A program made the translations under genes and the position numbers. This document shows positions 44,488-56,345 of a DNA stretch of 64,000 nucleotides, piece by piece. The DNA lies in assembly GCF_000471905.2 (NCBI RefSeq), contig NW_006498549.1:1548656-1612655 (forward strand), in the 5' to 3' direction. Position 1 is the first letter of the stretch. Every line of letters begins with the position of its first letter. The DNA is from Amborella trichopoda (taxonomy: Eukaryota > Streptophyta > Magnoliopsida > Amborellales > Amborellaceae). A model generated the notes under the pieces. It worked only from the letters and a program-made list of their open reading frames with translations. It had not been told where the DNA came from and did not search any database.

Positions 44488-44501
44488 GGCCTTTAAAGGC
44501 C
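44488..44501. promoter_or_regulatory. 14-bp perfect palindrome at the start of LTR family C
   Basis: ggcctttaaaggcc reads the same on both strands. It is conserved at the same distance from the LTR start at 50056-50069 and 56774-56787, and degenerately at 18467-18482. A dimeric protein site or end-recognition element is possible; no function is known to me. Confidence 0.5.
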
Positions 44502-45549
44502 TTATGAGTGTGTAATGGAAAACATTTATTATAGTGGAACATAAACACAGTGGGAGTGTGGTCCCTCGAAGACCATACTAAGCAAATGATATTTGTGGAT
44601 ATCGGACTGTCCTTGACTATTTAGGCCAGTTGGTTGGAAAACCTAAGGTACCTGGGCATAAAAAATAAACCTAGAAGGGTTTTTTTGGGTTAGTCCTTGA
44701 TGAGATCAGAGCTTATATCTAGATGAGTAAGCCGAGGGACTGTGTGACCCTTGTGTGTGATGGTAGGCCTACAGAGACGGGGGCCAAAACCTCATCCATG
44801 TTTCATCACACGACATGCATATAGATAGATCGATCGAGAAAGCTAGATATGCACCTTTGGGTGAAGCATATGTATGTGCGAGAGATACCCCTATACACCA
44901 TAGAGTTGTGGTTGCATCAGGTCGTCGTGACCTTGACTTGTCTCTAGGGAAGGACCTGTAATCCACAGACTGGGATTGCGACTCCTTGGCTCATTGACCA
45001 GACTTTGGTGACCCGCTAATGAGCCCCTGCTTGGATTATAGGTCATGGAAAACACTGAGTCGGCTCGATGAAGTAAGTGTGGTCTGTAGTCCACAGTTGA
45101 AAGTGGAGTACCCCATGATCGTTGATTGAATTCCTGAACCATATGGATCTACTTCCCTTCATATTAATTTCCTTTCATATAATTTAATTGTGTTCACTTT
45201 ATTATTAAATTATTTTAGATTTATTATTTGAATTTTTATAAGTCATTTGATATTTTATTTCTCATTTTTTTACTTATAAAAATGAAGTTATTAATTTACA
45301 AAGTTATAATGTTTTAAAATCATTTTGTTTAATTTTAAATATTTATTAAAAAAAATACATAGGGGCCCATAGTGCACATGGGCCCACCATGTGGGTATTA
45401 AGTGGGGCCCCACAGACCATACATGGGTGCACGCCCCACTCTTGGATACCTTCTATTGTTGCTTTGTCTTCAAGTTTATTAAATATGGTAACTATATCTT
45501 CTAGCATATGGTCAAATATTGATTAGAAAATATTGACCATATCTTATCT

Positions 45550-45569
45550 NNNNNNNNNNNNNNNNNNNN
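45550..45569. other. Assembly gap (20 N)
   Basis: Short N run inside the solo LTR. Confidence 0.99.
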
Positions 45570-47663
45570 GTATGCACTATATCTGTAATTGATTTAATTT
45601 ATTTAAATATATTGATGGGAAAATGGTTCAAGGAAAGGGGGATAATGGTTCATACACCTTCCATAATGTCGATGGCCCATTTATGGAATTGATGACTCAG
45701 ATCTCTCACCCCACAAGTCACATTGATCAACGGTCCATATTCAATCTCAAGAAAGATGCAAACTATGGGAAACCCTAAACCTAAATTTCACTATAAATAG
45801 GTATGCTCTCTACGTCATCTCTACACACCTCTTTCTCTCCCATAAACTCTCTCTCTCTTCCCTAGGGGCCACACCCCTCTCTCTCTACTCTCTTATTATC
45901 TATCTCTACTCTTTCTCCCCCTAAAAAGACCCTAGAGGGTACGCCCCAACATAGAGATTCTCTCTCTCTCAAGATATAATCTAAGGGTTGGGAAAATTAA
46001 TGTTTGAGCCTAATTATTTTGGAGTTAGGGTTTTGTAGAGATTTAAGAGTGGTTACCTAGTTTGGCTGAAATTAGCTTTTCCGGTTTGAGATTGAAATTA
46101 GATCGTTGATCCCGCACCATTGCATGTAGTGTCTCGGTGTGGGGTGTAGAAAGTTCAGTTGAGGTAATCTCCGACATCTTTTCTTTTAATTGTTTATTAT
46201 TTTATTTTATATTCTCAAACACAGTATGAGGTTATATGAATGGCATCAAGTAGTTGAGATTTATTTTATTGATGCGTTATTTATTTTGGAATTTCTATTA
46301 TTTGTAATAAGACCATTTGTGAATGATCTTGTTGCTAAAATTATAAAGGATGATTATTACTTTTTTTAAAAAAAAATTTATATTTTTCCGACAAAGGATT
46401 ACATAGGTCTTTATTTCACGCTCAAGGCTTCATTCTGTTCATAAATCTTGATATCTAGTAGGTTCGGAGTTTTAACTTTTTGCCTGCACCTGCACACCAA
46501 ATACCTTCCTTTTTCAATGACCCTAGTTAACTTAATACTTCCTGGTATCACAGGAAGAGAACTAACCACACTCGAGATCAGAGATGCCCTGGTTCCATAC
46601 CTTGAATCCCTCTTGGATGAACATGGTGATGACCTGGTGGATGTCGTGGAGAACTTCCCAAACTCACCTGGAAGAGAGAGACCCACAATCTCCACTCCTC
46701 CTACCACTTGGCGCCTGAGCTCCAAGAAAGTAAAAGCCATTGCAAGAGTAAGCGAATTGGGCTCTGATGGACGGCTACCTGCACACATACTCTACCTTAT
46801 TGAGCTAGGCTTGGGTATGGACCAGATCAAAAAAATGGCTAGCTAGCTTCCAGCTTTTGCTTACTACAGCTTAGATGGCAAGATCAAACCTGTGGTTGAA
46901 CTCTTCCTTGACCTTGGAATTCCTCGGTCTGAAATTCCAGGCATCCTCTTTAGAAGGCCTCAATTATGCGGTATCAGCCTCTCTGAGAACCTAAAACCCA
47001 CCATGACATACCTTGAGAGCTTGGGCGTTGATAAGGAAAAATGGGCAAAGGTGATATACAGATTCCCGGCTGTGCTCACGTATAGTAGAGCTGGGCCTTT
47101 CTGCTGAGAATATCGGAAAGGTGTTGACGAGGTGCCCTCATATTATTAGCTACAGTGTGGAGGATAAACTTAAACCCACTGCTGCGTACTTCAGATCGTT
47201 GGGTGTTGATGTTGCATTGTTGCTGCATCGGTCTCCTCAGACTTTTGGGTTGAGTATCGGGGCCAACTTGAATCCTGTAGCTCAGTTTTTTCTTGATAGG
47301 GGTTTCATTATTGAGGAGGTTGGGACCATGATTTCAAGATATGGGGCATTGTATACGTTTAGCCTGGCAGATAACTTGATACCCAAGTGGGAATTCTTTC
47401 AAAGTATATATTATCCAAGGTCTGAGCTCGTGAAGTTTCCTCAGTACTTTGGGTACAGATTAGAAGAGAGGATAAAGCCAAGGTTCGAGCGAGTGAGGGA
47501 GCTTGGTGTGGAGGTGCTGCTGAATCAGGTGCTGTCTACTTCTGATGCTGAGTTTGAAAAAGTTCTCGAGGCGAAGAAGATGACCAAAGGAGTTCTTCCT
47601 CCCACCCTGACTGATTTTGATGCTTTGCCAGTCGAATCAGAGATAAAGGATCTCAAATTATAA

Positions 47664-48640
47664 GCACAGGTGACCCTTAATTGCTTTTGGATTTTTTATA
47701 TTTATTTGGATTGTAATGCAGTGTTGCGGACCCAAGGAATGTCTGGGATGTCATCCTCAACTTGAGCTTTATTTGAAACTGTGATGGACAGAATGAAAAA
47801 GAATAAGGACATGCATTTTTCAGGGGGGAAGAACTACCTTCCCCAAAAATTTGGCCGAGTGTTAATTTGATAGTTTGCCTAACATCCGTGTTTAGATAAG
47901 AGTAAATTATTTATTTGTGGAACAATATGGTCATTTAAGTTCATATCAGGCAAAATGTGATACTTCTTTCTTTGCCATTTCATAAGCCAAAGTACCACAA
48001 AGGTCACTGCCCTGAATAAATGAAAGGTTTCATTGTGGAAAAATGATCCTAGATAAGAAATTGTAAATGCAATACGATTGGTGATAAGCAGAGATTGTCG
48101 CACTACTCACACAAACCGGGTGTCACATGATTGGATGTCAATAAACATGGAGATCGCTCACTTGTAGGCATGAGAAGAGATCAGCAAATGAAATGACCTA
48201 TCTTCAAAAGAACCGATACCAGTGTTGGTGCATCTTGGGGACTTCGCTTTGAGTTCTGATACATGGTGGAGACTTCAGGATCCATACTTACCAAGCTGTA
48301 AGAAACTTCCCTAAATTCCAAAATTCACCAAATTTTTAGCTTGGATATGGGATGTAAATTATAATGGATGCAGTTCCTAACATCGCAATGTTTTTTGTTT
48401 ATAAATGTCTTGAAGTTGTTCTGGATGTAAATGTAACTTACGTGGTGTCGCCCTCGTATTAGTTCATATGGAATGGGCATGATTTGAATGTTTTCAGATT
48501 CACTTATTTGTTTTGTTTTATATTTTCACGTGTGTGTGAGGCCTCATGTTGAACACGTGGAGGCCGTCTTCTTGTACATGGGCCCATGAGAGCAAGAGAG
48601 CCCATAAGAGAGGACTTAGATAGGGCTCAACTCTTTTCTC
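47664..48640. other. 3' flank of mTERF remnant
   Basis: Probable former 3' untranslated region followed by intergenic sequence. The minus-strand frame at 47879-48103 has no family resemblance. No repeats are evident. Confidence 0.4.
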
Positions 48641-48865
48641 TTTTTTTTGTTAAGGGAGCTGGTAGGCATTAGGGAGTGCCCAAACCGGCCTAGGAGCCTG
48701 TGTTTTGCATGCCTGCCTAAGCAGATTGGCTACCAGGCCACCCAAGTGGCCTAGCAGCCCATTTTTTCAACCTTGGTGTTACTACATACAAACTGACCTA
48801 GCCACCCAAGTGGCCTAGCAGCCCATTTTTTCAACCTTGGTGTTACTACATACAAACTGACCTAG
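48641..48865. mobile_element. hAT-like relic with perfect 64-bp duplication
   Basis: gccacccaagtggcctagca onward is present twice with no mismatch (48737-48800 and 48801-48864). The unit ends cccattttttcaaccttggtg, whose reverse complement caaggttgaaaaaatggg resembles the hAT end at 39341-39360. cctagcagccc / accggcctagg echo its subterminal repeats. I take it as the end of a small hAT-derived element with a recent tandem duplication. Confidence 0.5.
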
Positions 48866-49007
48866 GATAGTACAAGGGAGATATATTTTTGGATCTACTA
48901 AGTAAACAATTTAAAAAAAAAAAAGAAAAAAGGGAAAAAGAAGAACGAGGAGGAAATAGCAGCAGGAGGATATTGCTTTGCTAGGAATATTGTGATGAAT
49001 TAATAAT

Positions 49008-49404
49008 GGGTGTGGTTTGCATAAGGTTGCAACCTTAAAACAATCAAAGTAAGGTAGTACCTCCAAACTTTGTCATGAAATACAATTTTAGCGTCTAAAA
49101 TTTTTAGGACGTTACGAGAATTTATTTTTATCTTTAGTTATAAAATGTTAAACAAAAAAAATGGTTCAACTGACGAAGATTGATAAACGCATGAAAATTT
49201 TGAAAATGGACAGCCTAGATAATGTGTTGCAAGATGTACTATTTTTAAGACATAAAATCTCTTTCTTCCCTATATCTATGCATCTTGATATCGAGATGAT
49301 CAATTAGATGTTTTTAGACATCAAAACAAATATTTTTCAAAGGATTTTAGAGATGCACCTTAATTTTACATATTAAGGAGTCAAACCTTGTATAAATTTT
49401 TTCC
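49008..49404 (+). mobile_element. MITE family M, copy 5 (397 bp)
   Basis: It starts GGGTGTGGTTTGCATAAGG and continues ttgcaacctta; it ends with gcaccttaattttacat, then ggagtcaaaccttgtataaa and ttttttcc, the inverted counterpart. The interior block tgcatcttgatatcgagatgatcaatt is shared with copies 1, 2 and 6. No clean target duplication was found. Confidence 0.82.
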
Positions 49405-49601
49405 TTTGAATTGTCCCATTCATTTTTTCAATATAGATATGTTTCTTGATTCCAGGACAATCCCAAGGATATGTTTTATAATATTGTGTTTATTAGACAG
49501 TGGCAAAGGAGGAAGTCTGCTTTCTCCCCTCGATCAGAGGAAATGTGGGAATGACAATGCAAGTTGATAAATTGTATGATACTCTCACTATATTCTTTAA
49601 A

Positions 49602-50041
49602 GGGTGTGGTTTTTATAAGGTTGCAACCTTAAACAAATCTAAGGATTATCATAACCTTATAAAAATTATCATAACCTTACAAATCCAAAAATTATCATAA
49701 CCTTACAAATCCAAATTATATAAGGTTATGATTATCATAACTTTAAAGGGTATGGTTTTTATAAGGTTGCACATCCAAATTTTATCATAACATGCAATTT
49801 TGGTGTAAAAAATTATTAGGATTATCTCAAAATCTATTTTTACATCTATATAATTTCACACTCCAAAAATAGTCAAAATCAAGTAGATCTATAAACAAAT
49901 GAAAATCTTAAAATTGAACGATTTAGTTAATGTGTTGCAAGATGCACTATTTCTTGGACTCAAAATCTTTCCTTTTTTTTGTCATATTCATACATCTTGT
50001 TGTCAAGATGATCAATTAGAGGGTTTTTTTAACATTAAAAT
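49602..50041 (+). mobile_element. MITE family M, copy 6, cut by a copia LTR
   Basis: The left end GGGTGTGGTTTTTATAAGG is at 49602, and the same end appears again at 49745 (gggtatggtttttataagg) after a run of ttatcataaccttacaaatcc repeats. The left terminus has therefore been duplicated. The interior then follows the family, but the right terminus is missing: the sequence passes straight into the LTR at 50042. This dates the copia insertion after the MITE. Confidence 0.8.
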
Positions 50042-52051
50042 TATTGTGTTTATGTGGCCTTTAAAGGCCTTATGAGTGATTGTGAGGAGACATTTGATAC
50101 AATGGATCATGGACTAAGTGAGAGTGTGGTCCCTCATAGACCATACCATGCAAACGAGGTTTGCAAATACCGGACTGCGCTTGCTGGTCTAAGCTAGTCG
50201 GTTGGAAAAAACCCATATTGCCTGGATATAGAAAATAAACCAAGGAGGGTTCTAGTGGGTTATCCCTTGATGAGATCGGAGTATGCCCGGATGAGAGAGG
50301 CGATGGACTGTGTGACCATTGTGTGTGATGGTGGCCTACGGAGATGGGGGCCAAAGCCTCATCCATGTACCATCACACGACATGCATATTGATAGACCAT
50401 TCCGGAAAGCGAGCAAGCCACCTTTTAAAATGATGCGTATGTATGTGCGAGAGATACCCCTATGCGCCATAGAGCTGTGGTCACATCAGGTCTAGGTGAC
50501 ATTGACTCGTCTTTAAGAGAGAACCTGAAATCTACAGACCGGGATTGCGATCCCTTGACTCATTGGCTAGACTTTGGTGACCCACTAATGAGCCCGTGCT
50601 TGGACTGTGGGTAATGGGCAACGCTGGGTCGGCATGATAAATCAAGCGTGGTATGTAATCCACAGTTGAAGGCAGAGTGCCCCATTATTGATTTAATTCA
50701 TTGACCATATGGATAATTTTCCTATCAAATTAATTTAATTATGTTTTTTTTATGATAGATATTATGTTAGAATTATTATTTTAATTTTTATAAACCTTTG
50801 GATATTTTATTTTTAATATTTGGGTTTATAAAATTAAAGATATTTATTTTTAATGATTTAAATATTCAAATAATACTATAAAATTTATTTTAGTATTTTT
50901 AATATATATATAAAATTATATGGGGGGGCTTTGTATACGTGGGCCCGCCATATTCTAGAATGTGGGGCCCATGGCATGCCACCTTTTGAGGGAAAGCTTA
51001 TCCCATGGGTGGCACCTCCCCTTCTTAATGAGATTTGTTGATATATTTTATCTCAACTTGGTTTGAGTTGATAAAGGGTTGTATCTTTAAGAGATTTGAG
51101 TAAATTTTCTATAAGGCCAGATAAGGCTTATAGATATATTTTAATTAATTTTTAATTGATGGTATAATGGTCAAAGAAAAGAGAGATAATGGTTCAGCAC
51201 ATTTCGTAATGTTGATGACCCATCTATGGAATGAATGGCTCAGATCTTTCACCCCACAAGTCACCCTTGATCGACGGTTAAAATTCAATCTTGTAAGGTA
51301 AGCAATGGAAACCCTAGACCATTCTCTATAAAAAGGGTTCATCCCCCTTTATTCCAAAATAATCCACACACCTCTCTCTCTCCTCTCTCTGACGCCCCTC
51401 TTCTGTCTCTCCCTCAGGAATATCTTTAAAGGGGCATCCCCCATCTATTATCTATGTTCTTTCTCTTATTTGGCTTCTGAATTCTCTCTTCTAAAAAGGG
51501 AAGTATGTCTCTCTTCTACATATAGAAAATTCTTATCTCTCCCACTTTTATTCAAAGTTCTAGGGCTCAAAAAAAGTTCTAGGGCTCAAGAAAAATAAAG
51601 AAGGGAGAATTTTTGGCTCAGTATTTTGGGGGATTGATCCCAAGAATATAGCATGTGCATAAGGGTTCCATTGAAGAGCTTGGCCGAAACTAGCTTTCCC
51701 TATTGAAATTGAATGAAGACCATCGATCCCATAGCAACCAATGGTGATGACTCAGTGTGGGGTGTAATAAGTCCGGTTGAGGTAATCTCCGACATTTTCT
51801 TTTGATTCTTCCATATTTAATTCTATAGTCTTTATATTCTCAAGCATAAGATTTGTAGTTATTTTCTTTGGTTAAAGAAAATTGGTTCAATGGCATCAAA
51901 GTTATTAAGATCCTGAATTAGTAAATTCTTTTATTTGAAGCAAGAGTTATTGCAATAAGACTATTTGTAAGTGATCTTTACCAAAGAAAATAAAAGAAAA
52001 AGGGTGAGAAAAAAAAAATCCCCAATAAAGATCACACTAGTCGAACTTTCA
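50042..52051 (+). repeat. 5' LTR of copia family C (2.0 kb)
   Basis: It starts tattgtgtttatg (the first G is mutated) and ends cgaactttca just before the primer site. It contains the ggcctttaaaggcc palindrome, a likely TATA segment ctctataaaaagggttc near 51325, and then CT-rich leader sequence. It aligns with 56760-57997. Confidence 0.88.
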
Positions 52052-52064
52052 TTAGTATCAGAGC
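52052..52064 (+). other. Primer binding site of family C copia
   Basis: ttagtatcagagc follows the LTR end immediately. It differs at one or two bases from TGGTATCAGAGC, complementary to initiator methionine tRNA. Confidence 0.75.
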
Positions 52065-52499
52065 AAAGTTAATATTTGATGTCATTAAATTTGTTTTCTT
52101 TTTATTGAAACAAGATCAAGCTTGGGAATGACATATGAGAAAGCTAATGATCTTTGTGGTCAAGTAATATACCCAGGTTAAGAATTATTGAAATATTCAA
52201 CACCCCGAGAAAGACACTCTGCAGGATGAGTATTATGTGCTATTTTGGAGCAGTTATATGAAGAAGATAATAATCTATTTATCTATTGTATACTCCAGTG
52301 ATTTTGTGTGTATTTGAGATTAGAATCTACCTACAAAATTTCAGTGCGAGATCATGAGGGAATTGAGAGTTATGGACTCATGATTGAAGGTGTCAGTTTT
52401 GTTCCTGCAAAATCCAGGAACTGTCCATTGAGTTTCGTGATTTTTGCTACCAATGATATAATATTATTTTATAGTGAAATTTTACTGTGACTCATAAAA

Positions 52500-53345
52500 T
52501 TGAGTCTACTTTCAAAAGAAAAAATGTTGCATTAAGAAATTCCTTGTGGTTTGAAAGATATGATTGATTCGCAAGTGTTATTTTCTGCAATGAAAATTAT
52601 TTCCATGACTTGGAAGTCAAGATTTTATTTCTATTCTTAACGGAATATTTTATGGCTCAAACTAAGTTTTTAACTTCCATTTTGAGTCTAGTTTCTAATG
52701 AAATTTATTTCAGAGAGAAATATATACGGAAAGAGAGGAATAAAAATTTTGCATTGAAGAGAGGTTATCCTGAATTTTCTGCAATTATAGTGTGCTCTTC
52801 ATTGAGACTTAAATTGCTATAATTATCAAGCCTACTTAATAGAGTGATATGAGGCTTGTAGAAATATATATGCTACCATTATATGTATACTTTTAAACAA
52901 AATTAGCTTGGAAGGAAAACTCCACAAGAGTAGAGAGAAAATATAATTTTACTATCATCCTGGAATTCTGCAGTATGAGTTATTTTGTGATGTGTATGTC
53001 AACTTATTTATTTCTTTGATGGAAGATATTATTTGGGATTCGCACCATGATGTTATAATTTTATTTTGAGTCTAGTTTTTAACACAAGATATTTCAAGAA
53101 GAAATTCTTTGAGGTTTGAGAGAAACAATTTTTTTACTGAGAGATGCTCAGCTTGATTTTCTGCTGAAAATTTGCATTGTGATGTACAAAGCCATTAAAA
53201 GGTAGACTCACTAAATTATGTGATTCAAGGATGGAATTGAGCATTATTATAGTTTTTAGTCTATTTCTGTACTCAAAAGGATTTGGAAAGAAACTCTTTA
53301 TGAGTTGAAAGATATCATATTTTTTATCTTGGGATGCATATGTTC
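52500..53345. repeat. Decayed ~190-bp tandem repeats in copia interior
   Basis: Variants of ttttgagtctagtttctaa stand at about 52500, 52684, 53067 and 53256, that is at multiples of ~190 bp. Each is followed by aagaaattctttgaggtttga-like and gatttctgctgaaaat-like words. Identity between units is low. This fills the place where gag would be expected. Confidence 0.5.
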
Positions 53346-53471
53346 TATTATGCAGTAAATCAAAAGACGTGGCTTGTTAATGCACATCTTTAGATTCCCA
53401 GTAATGGAGACCTTTTTAGGGCTCATTTAAAAGGGGTTTTTATAGAGTGCCATGCGTATGGTTTATTATGA

Positions 53472-54423
53472 CAATGTTTTAAAATACGGCCGTATCACCG
53501 TATATACGGCCGCATCATGCGGTATGCGGTGGGTTATGCATCAAAACTGACCGCATATGCGCTTTTGACCTATGCGACAGCATATGCACCGCATCAGGCG
53601 TCGCATATGCACCGCATCAGGCTGCATCGTAGCTGCATCCCGCATCGCGCCGCATCCCCTGCACGGCGAAAGTTTTTTCGATTTTACCCCTCGGAGAGGG
53701 GCAAAATGGCCTTTTTGACCATCCAAAAATGGGGAAAACTATTTGGGGGGTATTAAACCCCCTAAACGATGATTTCCAACCACTTTTGTGGCGTTTTTTG
53801 CATCAAATTGAGGGAGAAAAAAAAAATTGGCAGAAATTTATTTTTCATTAAAATCTTCGATTTAGCGGTTGTTTGATACTTTGATGTTGATTTGATGCTT
53901 TTGATTGTTAATTTGGGGATGTTAGGGTGAATTTGTGATAAGAAATCGGGGGAAAAATTTGACTTCAATTTTCAAAATTGACTCTCAAAATGGATGATTG
54001 TATTAAGTTATTAACTATTAACTCTTTTTTAGCTTGACTTTTGGTTTTTGATATCATTATTTTATGCTTATGGTTGTTTATGATTGTGCTTTTGTGCTTA
54101 TGGTTGTGCTTGTGGTGCAGATTTGTGCTTATGTTTGTTGATTGTTGAATGTTTTATGACGTTATTTTCAAGTTTTTATCAAGGGATAGTGGATAATTGG
54201 ATACAGAATTTCCGACAGTTAATAATTTTGAAGTTAATCATTAAACTAAAATACCTACTATCACATATATCACCTCCATATTTTTTTTCTAAGCATTAAC
54301 CTGTATTTTTAGATTTTTAAATTTTTTTTTATATTTATTGACCGCATCGTCGCGATGCACCCGCATCTAGGCCGCATCGGCCCCCCCACCACTTTTGGCT
54401 GCATCCTGCATGTTAAAACACTG
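53472..54423. mobile_element. Non-autonomous hAT element (952 bp) with CGCAT subterminal repeats
   Basis: The ends caatgttttaaaatac and gttaaaacactg are inverted copies. They are flanked by an 8-bp near-perfect target duplication, tattatga (53464-53471) and tattataa (54424-54431). The left ~200 bp repeats gcatatgcaccgcatcaggc-type words (ccgcat and gcatcc many times), and the right end has ccgcatctaggccgcatcgg. The AT-rich middle has no transposase frame. It shares the CARTGTTT ends with the 35740-39360 element and could have been moved by such a transposase. Confidence 0.88.
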
Positions 54424-54431
54424 TATTATAA

Positions 54432-56029
54432 TAAAACTTCAAAGAGAAGTATTGCAGAGTTGGCATGGTATGACACTTTATATGAAGAATGTTCGATCTG
54501 AGAATAGTAGAAAGAAGAAGGCACATAATACCTATAAAAACATCTTTGTTTCCTTGAAATGAAGGGATACATAAAGAGGGTTGGAGGTAGCAAAAAAAAG
54601 CTAAATATCAGTGGGAGAATCAAATTTATGATATTTGAAATGATGGGATGAAGAAGACGTTTTTTTCATAGTATGATACACGGAAGAGTCCAAGTGCCGA
54701 AGAGATGGACACTTCGTGACATGTGAAATCGAAGACCAATATGTTCTCCATCAATTATGTGCTCTTCCAACATCGTCAAACGATTGTAAAAGCAATGAAT
54801 AAAGAAAGCCTAGGTACCACACTACATGGTTTTGAGGTATGAAATCTGTCTCATATTACATGGTAAGGTCATATAGGGAAATAAGATTCAATAATCTTTT
54901 ATATGCTTTCGCTGTATATTTTGGCTAATTGTTTTATAAATATGTATGGAGTATATGGACATTGAGTGATATGTGCTAACAAATTTGAAAGAGTCTGTTA
55001 TGAATACCATGTGTTATAGTGCCTCCTTCTGCTAAGAGTATAAACTACTTAAGGTAGTAATACACATGGAGATGTGATTTGATTGAGGGCTTTGAGTCCT
55101 ATGTATGAGATACGAGATATGGGTATGGCTCATTCAAATACGTAAGAATGAAGAGAGTGTTCTGATGGAACTTGGTCTTAGTGACCATCTTCCCAATAAT
55201 GTCCAGTAATATGATGTGTTGCATGTAATGATGTTCTCTTCATAAAGTCTCTATATTTGCCAAAAAAAAAATTTTGTCAAGATTTTGATAACCATTATTT
55301 AGTCATGCTTTATTTTAGTTAAAATTGTGATATGGACTTTATGGCTTGTTTTGTAGTTGTAAACATGACTTGGTAGGTGAATGCGATAAAATGACTTTTG
55401 AAGACTAGACATATATTTTAATATTAAATTTGGATGTTTTGAGAAAAAGCGTAAGTCAATTAATGAGACTTTTGAGAAAACCCTATAGTCATATTAGATT
55501 CACTAAGTCTTTATGAAAATCATTTTAAACCGTCATACTATTATCTAACCATTATTTGTGATATATATATATATACCTAGTCAATTTTTTTTAAAAGGGA
55601 GAAAACCATTATGCCTTCAAGGTATTTATAAAATTGGGAGAAAGTCTGTCATGCATAGGTTTTTAAAATACCCATATGCCTTGACTCATGTTTGTAGTTA
55701 TTTAGAATCCTCTACTACTTATTACCTTGAACCATGGGGAATGTTGTAGGAAGGCCATCTTGCTAGGCTTCCTTCATATATATGATGTTAATTAGATAAC
55801 TTGGTTTGTATGAATTTACCACCAAGATGACTAGTGTGGTTGAACCTTTTGGTGGTTCATAAAGGTTTTACTTATTGTGAAACCAATGGGCATTGAATTA
55901 CATTTTGCATGAGACTTGCTATGCTACCTCATGATATAGGCATAAGAATGTTGAGATTGGATATATTGTATGTGCAATAATTGAGTGAGAGTCGCTGTAG
56001 TCCCACATTTTTTTTAGCTGCTTGGATAT
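54432..56029 (+). pseudogene. Decayed copia family C gag-pol interior
   Basis: A knuckle-like phrase, CRRDGHFVTCEIE, lies at about 54694-54735. At ~55880-55940 the sequence recalls the segment before RNase H (MRLAMLPHDIG). No reverse transcriptase or integrase block is readable, so large parts are deleted or saturated with changes. Confidence 0.45.
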
Positions 56030-56345
56030 TCAAATATACAGATGCAAGTTATCTCAAGGATCCAGATGAAGTGAAGTCTACATCTGGATACGTCTTCATG
56101 CTTTGAGGGAGTTGGAAATCAAAGAAATAAGATGCAATGACATTGTCCATCCTGGAGGAAAAATACGTGGCGTGCTATTTGGTGGCCAAGGAGGTCGTAT
56201 GGATTAAGAAATTTCTTAATCTTGACTTTCAACTCGTGTGTTGTGAGGTAGTGGGGATTTTTCTGCAACAACATGCAGCGATATGCCTGTAAAAAGGAGC
56301 CACGATTCTATAATAACTTCAAGCATATAAAACTAAATATTTCAG
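56030..56345 (+). pseudogene. Copia family C RNase H remnant
   Basis: Translation gives YTDASYLKDPDEVKSTSGYV then, across stops, GSWKSKK, LEEKYVACYLVAKEVVWIKK and a tail FKHIKLNISVGVL-like. The TDAS motif and the KSTSGY block identify copia RNase H. At least three stops occur. Confidence 0.8.

Larger units (their letters stand above)
44474..46418 (+). mobile_element. Solo LTR of copia family C in mTERF exon (1.9 kb)
   Basis: It begins TGTTGGGTTTATG and ends GGTCTTTATTTCA. It aligns along its length with 50042-52051 and, reversed, with 16146-18495 (shared ggcctttaaaggcc near the start, gaggtaatctccgaca near 46165, gaccatttgtgaatgatct near 46310). No internal element remains. The flanks are cgaac and cgctc, so the target duplication is not clean and some exon bases seem lost. 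A 20-N gap lies at 45550-45569. Confidence 0.9.
44080..47663 (+). pseudogene. mTERF-family gene, mTERF5/MDA1-like, disrupted by solo LTR
   Basis: Exons: 44080-44129 (TQLSHLGQLHSYRAKS), 44306-44473 (AEKEEAKVVLSLF to TTKKFEYFIE), then after the solo LTR 46419-46461 (RLHSVHKS-stop-YLVG), intron 46462-46553 and the large last exon 46554-47663. The last exon has RELTTLEIRDALVPYLESLL and a row of mTERF repeats such as LDLGIPRSEIPGILFRRPQL and YFRSLGVDVALLLHRSPQTF. In plants these helical-repeat proteins bind nucleic acid in chloroplasts or mitochondria and tune organelle transcription. Lesions: LTR inside an exon, TGA at 46449-46451, TAG at 46844-46846, and an out-of-frame loss of ~30 bases near 47098. 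The retained introns show it is not a processed copy. The transit-peptide exon is not identified. Confidence 0.9.
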
